64,000 bases of DNA from Methylotenera versatilis 301 (lineage in GTDB: Bacteria > Pseudomonadota > Gammaproteobacteria > Burkholderiales > Methylophilaceae). Both the position numbers and the translations under genes were made by a program. The notes under the pieces were generated by a model. That model worked only from the letters and a program-made list of their open reading frames with translations. It ran no database searches and was not told the origin of the DNA. Position 1 is the first letter of the stretch. The number at the start of each line of letters is the position of its first letter. Shown piece after piece: positions 12,120 through 21,800 of this stretch. The DNA is taken from positions 1-64,000 of the forward strand of contig NC_014207.1 in the NCBI RefSeq assembly GCF_000093025.1, in the 5' to 3' direction.

Positions 12120-15100
12120 ATGGCACTTCAAGAATTTGGTGATTTAGTTAATGCCGTTAATGGTCTTAAGGGGGCTGCTGAATCTGCTAACAATCCCAAT
12201 AGAACACCAGCGCAAGTTGCAGCAGACGGATTGGCTGCTTCAAGTTTGCTAACCAATACGATGGGACTGCTTAATAGTATCAATTCTGCAGTACCTGGGG
12301 TTCCAGTAGCAAATGGATTTTTTAATTTAGCGAATCTTGAAGCTCAGGCAGCATTATTGGATCAAGCCATTGCGAACGGAGACAATGAGGCCATAATAAA
12401 ATCTTCACTGGATCTTGCCTCAGCCTTAGCAGGTGCACTTGGAAGCGTGCCCTCGCCATACTCTCCGGCATTAAAAGCAGCAAGTTTAGCTTTAGCTGCG
12501 GCATCAGCCTTGTATCAAAACCGCGAAGCATTAGCAGAAGCATTAAACGATCTTACAAGCCCCAATCCCAATTTACCTGATAAGGCGCCTTTATTTCCCC
12601 TCGGTGATGCCAACAATAACGGCATTCCAGACATTCACGAAGGTAATTGGATTAAACCTGACCCTAAAACTAAAACTTGGTGGGATCGCGCCAAAGACTT
12701 CATCCTCCGCCGCGACCCTTTAACCTTCGACCTAGACAACGACGGCCTAGAAACAGTCGGCATCTCCAGTACTAACCCCATCCTCTTCGACCACGACGGT
12801 GACGGCACTAAAAACGGCACTGGCTGGGTAAAAGCCGATGATGCCATGTTGGTACTCGATAGAAACGGCAATGGTACCATTGATTCAGGTCGTGAACTGT
12901 TCGGTGACAACACCATTAAATCTAACGGACAAACTGCCGAAGATGGTTTTGATGCTCTTGCAGACCTTGACAGCAATGCAGACGGCATTGTAGACAATCA
13001 AGATGCTCAGTTTGCCAACCTGCGTTTGTGGCGTGACCTTAACCAAGACGGCATTAGCCAAACTGGCGAACTCTTCACCCTCAATGAACTCGGCATTGTC
13101 GGCATCAACGTTGCCAGTACCGTTCACAGCACCGTTCTTGCCAATGGCAACCAACTGACTGATACTGGCAGCTTTATTAAAGCTGATGGCAGTACAGGTA
13201 CCGTAGGCGAAGTGACGGGTAACCTAGGTGACATCAACCTAGCCGAAGATACCTTTCATCGCCAATTTGCAGATCATCTTGATACCACTACCGTTGCCAA
13301 CCTGCCAGATATGCAAGGCAGTGGTGCCGTGCGTGACCTCAGAGAGGCAGCAACACAATCCACCACTTTACAAAACTTACTCACTCAATACAGCGCTGCC
13401 ACTACCCGTGAAGGACAAATGGCGCTCATAGACCAACTGCTGGATGCTTGGGCCGATACCAGTGGTTATGCAGAAACCTATGATGATCGTGTGGCCGGAT
13501 TACATTATCAAACACCTACAAATACCTCCGTGCCTTATGTCGTGAGTTACGATGCCTTCGGTAGTATTACCAATGCCACTTACCAGACTGGTGTGACCAA
13601 TACTGGTAGTTCTGGCAGTGGCAGTGGAGGTGTCATCAGCATAGAAGTCATCACCCCAGAATACCAAGCCCTCATCAATAGCTGGAATCAAAAGATCCAT
13701 ATCCTCGAGGCCTTTAACGGCAATTACTTCTTTGGTCTACCTACCCAACCCACCCAAGGGGCTAAAACTGGTATTACATTTGAGGCGGCCAATGATCAAG
13801 GTGGCGGCGTTATGATATCGGCTCCGATTAATATTCGTTACGACCAATCGCAACTGGATTTACTGCAACAAAGCTACGATGCTTTGAAAGCCTCTGTGTA
13901 CGATGCTTTGCTACTGCAAACTAGATTCAAACCTTTGTTAGATGACATTAACCTGGTAATAGACGCCAATGGAATTAGCTTAGACTTTACGCAACTGACT
14001 AATATCTTTAACCAAGGCATTAATAGCAATGCCGAGGCAGGTTTGTTGGAGTTGATTGATTTTAACTTTGCGACTAAAGACTTGCTTAAAGACTCGGGTT
14101 GGGCTGGTTGGTCTAGCATGACTGCGCAGTTGGAGCTTACTCAGACACCAGCCATTAATGAGGCGCTTAAGCTCAATGGTGCAATGGTAAAAAACACAAT
14201 GGGGTTTAATAGTAATGGCACCACAAGTGATGATGTCATTGTGGATGATAGTGCTTCAGACAATTTATCTGGTGGGAGTGGAAATGATATCTTGTTCGGA
14301 CTGGCTGGCAACGACAACCTGAGTGGAGATACTGGCAACGACGTGTTAGACGGCGGCACTGGTGACGACACTATGAGTGGCGGTGAAGGCAGTGATACCT
14401 ACGTCGTGCGCACTGGATCAGGCCAAGACGTCATTAACAACATTAACAACAGCAGTGAAGCGGTGACTGACACCCTCCAATTTGCCGACATCGCCTCAAC
14501 GGGACTGACTAGCTTAAGCCGTCAAGGCAGCAGCCTCATCATTGGCTACGGCAATGGTGACAGCGTCAAGCTGCAATATCAGTTCTACGGTGATAGCAGT
14601 TACCAAGTGACACAGTTTAAGTTCTCCGATGGTGTCAATTACACGTTTGACCAACTGATGGCGGCCTATCCGATTGCACTGACTGACGGTAATGACTCCG
14701 CGAACTTTACCAGCGGCAATGTTGAAATCGTCCATGCTGGTGCGGGCGATGATACGGTATCCACCTTTGGTGGTGACGATGTGATTGACGGTGAAGCTGG
14801 CAATGACTATTTAAATGGTGGCGACGGTAACGACACCTTGTATGGTGGAAGCGGCAACGACAACCTGAGTGGAGATACTGGCAACGACGTGTTAGACGGC
14901 GGCACTGGTGACGACACTATGAGTGGCGGTGAAGGCAGTGATACCTACGTCGTGCGCACTGGATCAGGCCAAGACGTCATTAACAACATTAACAACAGCA
15001 GTGAAGCGGTGACTGACACCCTCCAATTTGCCGACATCGCCTCAACGGGACTGACTAGCTTAAGCCGTCAAGGCAGCAGCCTCATCATTGGCTACGGCAA

Positions 15101-17828
15101 TGGTGACAGCGTCAAGCTGCAATATCAGTTCTACGGTGATAGCAGTTACCAAGTGACACAGTTTAAGTTCTCCGATGGTGTCAATTACACGTTTGACCAA
15201 CTGATGGCGGCCTATCCGATTGCACTGACTGACGGTAATGACTCCGCGAACTTTACCAGCGGCAATGTTGAAATCGTCCATGCTGGTGCGGGCGATGATA
15301 CGGTATCCACCTTTGGTGGTGACGATGTGATTGACGGTGAAGCTGGCAATGACTATTTAAATGGTGGCGACGGTAACGACACCTTGTATGGTGGAAGCGG
15401 CAACGACAACCTGAGTGGAGATACTGGCAACGACGTGTTAGACGGCGGCACTGGTGACGACACTATGAGTGGCGGTGAAGGCAACGACACCTACACCATC
15501 GATGTGCTCACTGACGTCATCACTGAGAATCTCAATGAGGGTACAGACCTAGTCAATGTAGCCATCGCAACAGCTTCAGGTACATACACAGTCGCAGCTA
15601 ACGTTGAGAATGCTACTCTGATTAACACTGTAGCTTACAGCCTCATAGGTAACGCACTCGACAACATTTTAATAGGTAATGCTGCTGTCAATACACTTAA
15701 CGGTGATGCTGGTAACGACATACTTGATGGCGGAACTGGCGCAGACACCATGAAAGGTGGCAAAGGCAACGATACCTATATCGTCGATAACGTCGCAGAT
15801 ATCGTTTCAGAAAATCTCGATGAAGGCACTGACACGGTGCAGTCGTCTGCAACCTATCTACTCACAGCCAATATAGAGAATTTAACCCTCACTGGTAACG
15901 TCGCGATTAATGGCGTAGGCAATGCACTAGATAACATTATGATAGGGAACTCCGCTAACAATACCCTTAATGGCGCCGCAGGTGCCGATACCATGATAGG
16001 AGGTTTAGGCAACGACACCTACACAATTGATATGCTGACTGATGTCGTTACTGAAAATCTGAACGAAGGTACAGACTTAGTTAACGTTGCAATTGCAACA
16101 ACAGGTGGAGCATATACAGTTGCAGCCAATGTAGAGAATGCGACTTTGACTAATACTGTTACGTACAGCCTCACAGGTAATGCACTGGATAACATTCTAA
16201 TAGGTAATGCCGCAGTCAATACTCTCAATGGAGGTGCAGGTAACGATACATTAAACGGCTTAGCAGGCAGCGACACCATGATCGGTGGTTTAGGAAATGA
16301 TATTTACACTATTGATGTCCTCACTGATGTCATTACTGAAAATCTTAACGAAGGTACAGACCTAGTCAATGTAGCCATCGCAACAGCTTCAGGCACATAC
16401 ACAGTCGCAGCTAACGTTGAGAATGCTACTTTGACTAACACGGTGGCTTACAGCCTCACAGGTAACGTTCTTGATAATGTATTAACAGGTAATGCCGCAG
16501 CGAACACTTTGGATGGAGGTGCAGGTAACGATACATTGAATGGTTTGGCAGGTAACGATACGATGATAGGTGGTCTAGGCAACGATACCTACACTATCGA
16601 TGCACTCACTGATGTCGTTACTGAAAATCTAAATGAAGGTACAGACTTAGTTAACGTTGCAATTGCAACAGCATCTGGTACATACACAGTTGCAGCTAAC
16701 GTAGAAAATGCTAACTTGGTCAATTCGGTAGCCTATACTTTGAGCGGTAACGAATTAAATAACGTACTGACTGGTAATGCATATGCAAATACGTTAAACG
16801 GCTTAGCTGGTAACGATACGCTTAATGGCGGTGCTGGTGTTGATACATTGGTGGGTGGCGATGGAGATGATACTTACATTGTTGATACTACAACCGATGT
16901 AATTACTGAAGCTGATACCGTGGGTGCTGGGGTTGATACTGTTCAAAGTAGCGTTACTTATGTACTTGGTGCTACAAGTAATCTAGAAAACCTCACGCTT
17001 ACTGGTACTACAGCGATCAATGCCACAGGCAACGCCCTAGCCAACTTCATGAAAGGCAACAGCGCCAACAACACCATCACAGACACTGCAGGCGGTAACG
17101 ACATCCTACAAGCCTTCGCAGGCAACGACACCTTCAATGACACTGTAGGCAACAACCTGTTTGATGGTGGACTAGGCAATGATCTCATCACTGCAGGCTC
17201 AGGTCGTGACATCATTATCGGTGGTCAAGGTAACGACACCATTACTACAGGCACTGGCTATGACGTCATCGTCTTTAACAAAGGTGATGGTCAAGATATT
17301 ATCAATGCCTCTACCGGTGCAGACAACACCATCAGTCTAGGCGGAAACTTCGCCTACAGTGATTTAAGCCTGACTAAATCCACCAATGACCTCATCCTTA
17401 AAATGGGCGCTAGCGATCAGATCACCCTTAAAAACTGGTACCTCACCAGTCCAACGAATAAGAGTGTGATCAACCTACAAGTAGTTGCTGAAGCGATTCA
17501 AGGCTTCACGCTTGGCGGTACAGACGATTTACGCAACAACAAGATTGAGAACTTCAACTTCAGCAACCTGGTCGCTGCCTTTGATACTGCAGGTGCAACC
17601 GCTAACTGGCAACTCACCGATGCCAGACTCACCACGCACTTGACTGCAGGCAGTGACACTGCAGCTATCGGTGGTGACCTAGCTTACCAATACGGCAACA
17701 ACAGCAACCTGACGGGCATGGGCTTACTCAATGCACAGAGTGTAATTGCCGCAGCGAGCTTTGGACAGACGGCACAAACGTTGAGCAACCCGACGGTGTG
17801 GCAGGCTGAGGTGGCGAAGTTGGGGTAG
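12120..17828 (+). CDS. Giant RTX protein 1 (1902 aa), T1SS substrate
   Basis: A secreted Ca-binding protein. Residues 1-150 are Ala/Leu-rich and unlike RTX repeats. About 165-330 holds EF-hand-like and dockerin-like loops (DANNNGIPD, FDLDNDGLE, DHDGDGTKNG, LDRNGNGTIDSGRELFG, DLNQDGISQTGE). An unrecognised region follows up to about 700. RTX blocks GGxGxDxLx then run to near the C-terminus, mixed with repeats of the [23 protein letters not shown] type. The last 265 aa are a T1SS C-terminal target region shared with RTX protein 2. An AAGGGG site precedes the ATG. No catalytic domain is recognised, so adhesin, surface layer or toxin roles all remain open. Confidence 0.93.
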   Translation: MALQEFGDLVNAVNGLKGAAESANNPNRTPAQVAADGLAASSLLTNTMGLLNSINSAVPGVPVANGFFNLANLEAQAALLDQAIANGDNEAIIKSSLDLASALAGALGSVPSPYSPALKAASLALAAASALYQNREALAEALNDLTSPNPNLPDKAPLFPLGDANNNGIPDIHEGNWIKPDPKTKTWWDRAKDFILRRDPLTFDLDNDGLETVGISSTNPILFDHDGDGTKNGTGWVKADDAMLVLDRNGNGTIDSGRELFGDNTIKSNGQTAEDGFDALADLDSNADGIVDNQDAQFANLRLWRDLNQDGISQTGELFTLNELGIVGINVASTVHSTVLANGNQLTDTGSFIKADGSTGTVGEVTGNLGDINLAEDTFHRQFADHLDTTTVANLPDMQGSGAVRDLREAATQSTTLQNLLTQYSAATTREGQMALIDQLLDAWADTSGYAETYDDRVAGLHYQTPTNTSVPYVVSYDAFGSITNATYQTGVTNTGSSGSGSGGVISIEVITPEYQALINSWNQKIHILEAFNGNYFFGLPTQPTQGAKTGITFEAANDQGGGVMISAPINIRYDQSQLDLLQQSYDALKASVYDALLLQTRFKPLLDDINLVIDANGISLDFTQLTNIFNQGINSNAEAGLLELIDFNFATKDLLKDSGWAGWSSMTAQLELTQTPAINEALKLNGAMVKNTMGFNSNGTTSDDVIVDDSASDNLSGGSGNDILFGLAGNDNLSGDTGNDVLDGGTGDDTMSGGEGSDTYVVRTGSGQDVINNINNSSEAVTDTLQFADIASTGLTSLSRQGSSLIIGYGNGDSVKLQYQFYGDSSYQVTQFKFSDGVNYTFDQLMAAYPIALTDGNDSANFTSGNVEIVHAGAGDDTVSTFGGDDVIDGEAGNDYLNGGDGNDTLYGGSGNDNLSGDTGNDVLDGGTGDDTMSGGEGSDTYVVRTGSGQDVINNINNSSEAVTDTLQFADIASTGLTSLSRQGSSLIIGYGNGDSVKLQYQFYGDSSYQVTQFKFSDGVNYTFDQLMAAYPIALTDGNDSANFTSGNVEIVHAGAGDDTVSTFGGDDVIDGEAGNDYLNGGDGNDTLYGGSGNDNLSGDTGNDVLDGGTGDDTMSGGEGNDTYTIDVLTDVITENLNEGTDLVNVAIATASGTYTVAANVENATLINTVAYSLIGNALDNILIGNAAVNTLNGDAGNDILDGGTGADTMKGGKGNDTYIVDNVADIVSENLDEGTDTVQSSATYLLTANIENLTLTGNVAINGVGNALDNIMIGNSANNTLNGAAGADTMIGGLGNDTYTIDMLTDVVTENLNEGTDLVNVAIATTGGAYTVAANVENATLTNTVTYSLTGNALDNILIGNAAVNTLNGGAGNDTLNGLAGSDTMIGGLGNDIYTIDVLTDVITENLNEGTDLVNVAIATASGTYTVAANVENATLTNTVAYSLTGNVLDNVLTGNAAANTLDGGAGNDTLNGLAGNDTMIGGLGNDTYTIDALTDVVTENLNEGTDLVNVAIATASGTYTVAANVENANLVNSVAYTLSGNELNNVLTGNAYANTLNGLAGNDTLNGGAGVDTLVGGDGDDTYIVDTTTDVITEADTVGAGVDTVQSSVTYVLGATSNLENLTLTGTTAINATGNALANFMKGNSANNTITDTAGGNDILQAFAGNDTFNDTVGNNLFDGGLGNDLITAGSGRDIIIGGQGNDTITTGTGYDVIVFNKGDGQDIINASTGADNTISLGGNFAYSDLSLTKSTNDLILKMGASDQITLKNWYLTSPTNKSVINLQVVAEAIQGFTLGGTDDLRNNKIENFNFSNLVAAFDTAGATANWQLTDARLTTHLTAGSDTAAIGGDLAYQYGNNSNLTGMGLLNAQSVIAAASFGQTAQTLSNPTVWQAEVAKLG
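14307..15482 (+). repeat. 546-bp perfect tandem repeat inside RTX gene 1
   Basis: Two 546-bp units (14307-14852 and 14853-15398) appear identical at nucleotide level. A third partial unit runs to 15482. Each encodes 182 aa (residues about 730-911 and 912-1093), keeping frame. Each unit holds an RTX block plus the spacer domain with SGQDVINNINNSS and GNGDSVKLQYQFYGDSS. Identity implies recent duplication or homogenisation. Confidence 0.9.
17023..17828 (+). repeat. 3' secretion-signal cassette shared with RTX gene 2 (copy A)
   Basis: The last about 806 bp align without gaps to 27815-28620 and are nearly identical in bases as well as protein, including long identical runs. It encodes the final RTX block, a spacer beginning [15 protein letters not shown], and the C-terminal end [10 protein letters not shown]. 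It is presumably the export signal recognised by the shared exporter. Confidence 0.85.
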
Positions 17829-17879
17829 AGAGTGCACTTCAAAGCTAAGTTTGCGTATGAAACTACTTAATGTGGGATC

Positions 17880-18000
17880 AAGAGTCAAGGTTCTTCTATA
17901 AAGTGCTTTTTAATCTTGATTAACGGCAGAGCATTTTGTGCAGACGGTAAATAAACTCGAAGGTAAGGTCATCATTTTGTTTGGCAGCAAAAATGCCTAG
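17880..18000 (+). pseudogene. Remnant of a second T1SS exporter gene (3' end)
   Basis: The frame at 17929-18000 reads AEHFVQTVNKLEGKVIILF, against AEHFAQTVNKLKGKVTILF near the end of the exporter at 9436-11652. Upstream similarity continues (AATCTTGAT versus AACCTTGAT, the NLD of the D-loop) but about 4 bp are missing, so the frame is broken. Before about 17910 similarity fades. This is a short, decayed paralogue of the exporter's 3' end lying exactly between RTX gene 1 and the lipoprotein gene. Confidence 0.7.
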
Positions 18001-18035
18001 TCATCAGACGCATTAATTTAACAGGAACAGATTCT

Positions 18036-18848
18036 ATGATAAGAAAACTTAACACTTTAATCTTAATAATGATAGCGGTGCTATTAATGGGAGCTTGTAT
18101 GCAAAAAGATACAGTCATTCCGAAAGAGGGTGACGTTGTGACGTGGATGCAGAACTCGTCACTTATCATAAAAACCAAGCTGGGGCAACGGCGTGAGCAT
18201 ATATCAAGAAAAATTGATGATTTAATTTATGAGCCTGAATATGAGATGTTTGTCGGTCAGTTTCCTATTGATTATGTACCAGAACGTTTTCCAAAGTTTA
18301 CCGAAGCAGAGCGCCTGACTTTTGAAGCCGAGTATGCAAAGAAGTTGCACGGGGTAAAAGACATGCATGACATTGAGTTTAGTTTGATGTTGAACGGGGC
18401 TAAGGGTAAGGTCACGGATGCAGGTTTTTACTCAGACCAAGCACTAGATCATGTCAATCAAGTAAAGGTCGTACTTAAAAATTTTGCCGTGACTGAAGGC
18501 AAGACAAAGGAAAAACGCGAATATTTTATAAAATCCAAAAAAGGTAGTTACGATAAAAAGCTATCAGAAGCGTATGGCATAGATTGCTATACGATTAATG
18601 GCGACTCATTTGGTAAGTTTTTGTGTTACGGCGAATCTAGTAATAAGGCAGTTTCTGGTGTTTTTTTTGCTAGGCATGCTGACGGGTGGGTGGGTGGAGA
18701 GTTTTGGGAACCTATCTATGGTGGTATCCATATTGAGTGGCATACCCATATTCAAAATTTAAAGCATTGGAAGGAAGTAGATGCTGCAATCTGGCGTTTA
18801 TTGGAAACGTGGAATGTTTCGCCTCTAGTAAATCCTAATCAACAATAA
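18036..18848 (+). CDS. Lipoprotein of unknown function before RTX gene 2
   Basis: The 270-aa protein starts with a lipoprotein-type signal: charged MIRKLN, hydrophobic core [10 protein letters not shown], then MGAC with the lipidated Cys near residue 21. The rest is soluble and unrecognised, with a [19 protein letters not shown] stretch that may carry a disulphide and a C-terminal Trp-rich helix. An AGGA site precedes the ATG. It ends 22 bp before the 3249-aa RTX gene, so the two are almost certainly cotranscribed. A partner or immunity role is a hypothesis only. Confidence 0.85.
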   Translation: MIRKLNTLILIMIAVLLMGACMQKDTVIPKEGDVVTWMQNSSLIIKTKLGQRREHISRKIDDLIYEPEYEMFVGQFPIDYVPERFPKFTEAERLTFEAEYAKKLHGVKDMHDIEFSLMLNGAKGKVTDAGFYSDQALDHVNQVKVVLKNFAVTEGKTKEKREYFIKSKKGSYDKKLSEAYGIDCYTINGDSFGKFLCYGESSNKAVSGVFFARHADGWVGGEFWEPIYGGIHIEWHTHIQNLKHWKEVDAAIWRLLETWNVSPLVNPNQQ

Positions 18849-18870
18849 ATTAGTAAAAAAGGATATTTTC

Positions 18871-21800
18871 ATGGCTATTGTTTTAACTTCTGCTCAACTC
18901 AACAGAATCAATGAGTTAGGAAATCCGACCGATGGTAGTAAACCCGACTACGCGGGCATGTACCAGTATATTTTTGACACAGTCGGCAGCCAAATGCCGA
19001 CTGAGCAATGGTATTGGTTTCAACAGGCGGCACTAATTAATCAATATTTAAATGATGTTGCACTTGGAAAACCAACTCCAAATGTCTCACAATCCGCCTA
19101 TTTTATACAACAAATTAATATATTGAGCTTAACTTTGGCAGGGCCAGGTCACGATGCATCAGATACAAATATTGCGCTTATTAGCAACACCATTGGTCTA
19201 AACGTTTATAACGACATTATTCAGCATGACGGTCTCATTCCAAAATTGGCCTCTCAAGTCGGGATGGATATTAATGCCGCGCTTCAGACAGGCCATTTGA
19301 ATCTCAGTCAGTGGGGAGGGTCATTTTATTTTTGGGATACAGTGCCACCTGCCGGACTTGGCGGGACTTCTGGAGTTGGAGGGGCTGATGGTGTTAGAAA
19401 GATCGGTCAAATTATTGTTGATTCTGGAAATTTAAGTAACTTTATAGAGATGACCAGCACAGCCATGGCGAGAACCATTGCCAAGTTTGGTTTAAAAGGA
19501 GATGGTGCGTCCATCAATGCACTTCTTGGCGCGATACAAACATTTTCTTATGGTCACACTGATGGCTTGGGTTCAATTGCATTAGATCCCTTATTAGCAG
19601 GACAGCCTTTATTGGCTGCTGAGCTTGTGTACAACAGTGATCAACAAGTGGGTTTAAAAGTTCTGTTTAGCGTGGTGCAAAAAACCGTAAAACTTATTCC
19701 AGCGTTAAATGCAAATCTTGATTTTTCTCAAGTAACTTTTGACGACTTTATAGATTACTTTAAGGATGTGTCATCTTATTTAACCGCAGATACTATTGGA
19801 GCAGCGATATCAAATTTGTTTAAAGATACCAAGTTTGGCACAAGTGGTAATGATGAATTAAATGGTGGTTTTTTAATTGGATTAGGCAATGATGTTTTAT
19901 TTGGTTTAGGTGGCAATGATCACTTAGATGGTGGACTTGGGAAAGATAGGCTGTATGGCGGCGCAGGCGATGATGTACTTGATGGTGGTTGGGGTGATGA
20001 CCAATTATATGGCGGTAAAGATAATGACACTCTCAACGGAGGAGATGACAACGACCACCTAGAGGGCGGTGCAGGCAATGACACCCTCAATGGCGGCGAA
20101 GGCGCAGACTATCTCTACGGCGGCACAGGCACAGACACCTACATCCACAACACAGGCGACGGCAATGACGTCATTATGGACTCAGACGGTGACGGTAAAA
20201 TCCTTATTAATGGCAGTACAACACCACTTAGCGGTGGCAAACAAGTCAAAGGCACCACCAACCTCTGGCTAAGTGATGACAAAAAGACCCAATACGCTCT
20301 CTACCACAATGGCGACGGCACAGACACCCTCAACATCTACCTACAAAATAACGAACGCCTGTTTGTTAAAGACTGGCAAGACGGCAACCTAGGCATTAGC
20401 CTTAAAGACAATGAAGCCAGCACGCCTACGGTAAAGACCAATAAATCAGACTTCTATGTCGCCCAAGACGATGAAGTTATTGATGGCGGTGATGGCAATG
20501 ACGTATTGTTCAGTAGCACCACAGCAGCCGTCACCCTGACAGGCGGCGCAGGCGATGATTTAATCATGGCTAATGGCAATGGCGGCGGTCATCTTGATCT
20601 CTACACGGCAGATCATGAAGATTACATACAAATCACCACCCCAGAAGATTGGGTCACCCACCAAGCCAGCTGGCAAATCGGGCATAGCACCGTGCCTGAC
20701 GACGTTTTCTATAGAAATGGCTACGACCTCTCAACAGAGATCAACGTCACCGGCACAGATGCGGCACTAGGTGACGTCTCCCTCACCACTGACCTTCGCA
20801 CATTCACGGGCGCTGCCGACCAACAAGGCGCCACCTTGCTGGGTGGCACTGGCAATGATCTCATCAGCGGCTCCTCCGCGGCTGACTACATAGACGGCGG
20901 TGACGATAACGACATACTTTACGGCTACGCTGGCGATGACAACATGTTTGGCGGAAAAGGAAAAGACTACATCGTTGGAGGTGATGGTAACGACAACATC
21001 GATGGTGGCACAGAAGACGATGAACTCGTAGGTGGTTATGGTGCAGATTACCTGATGGGTGGAGCGGGTAATGACATATTGATAGCCGACCTTCCAAAAG
21101 TAGCTGGCACCGATGCCCCACCCACCAGCACCGATTACAGCCAAATGGGCGGTGATATTTTAGACGGTGGCATTGGCAATGATGAGTTGTATGGCGGCGC
21201 TGGGGACAACACCTTATTCGGTGGCAAGGGTGATGACAACCTCTCGGGCGACGGGCTAGGTACACCAGCACAATACCACGGCAATGATTATCTAGATGGC
21301 GGCGAAGGCACTGACCAGCTATGGGGCAATGGCGGCAATGATACCCTGCTAGGCGGTGATGGCAATGACCATATAGAAGGCGATTACAACGTCGCTAAAC
21401 TTGCGGGACAATACCATGGTAACGATTTGATTGATGGTGGTGCAGGCGATGACGAGATTTTAGGTGAAGGTGGAAATGACACTATTTTTGGTGGTGCGGG
21501 TGATGACCTCATTTTGGGTGATGGTGGTGGAGTGTCTGCTGAGTTTGAAGGGGATGATGTTATTGATGGTGGCGATGGTGATGATGAGATTTCTGGCGAC
21601 GGAGGTAATGACACGCTACTTGGTGGAGCAGGAAAAGATAAATTATATGGTGGTTTAGGCAATGATCAGTTAGATGGTGGAGCAGGTGATGACCGGCTGC
21701 ATGGTGGTGAGGATAGCGATACTTTGCAAGGCGGTAGTGGGCATGACGCTCTTTATGGTGAGATGGGTAATGACACTCTCATTGGTAACGGAGATGGTGA

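Noticed and set aside
14514-15281. Two identical 73-aa minus-strand open frames
   Set aside because: They are antisense shadows of the duplicated 546-bp RTX unit, without start signals or family resemblance.
20767-21271. Overlapping minus-strand frames of 125 and 135 aa
   Set aside because: Low-complexity His/Arg or Ile/Val-rich shadows of the RTX repeats.
19850-21800. Regularly spaced short repeats resembling a CRISPR array
   Set aside because: They are degenerate GGxGxD codon repeats in an open RTX frame, with no conserved repeat/unique-spacer pattern.
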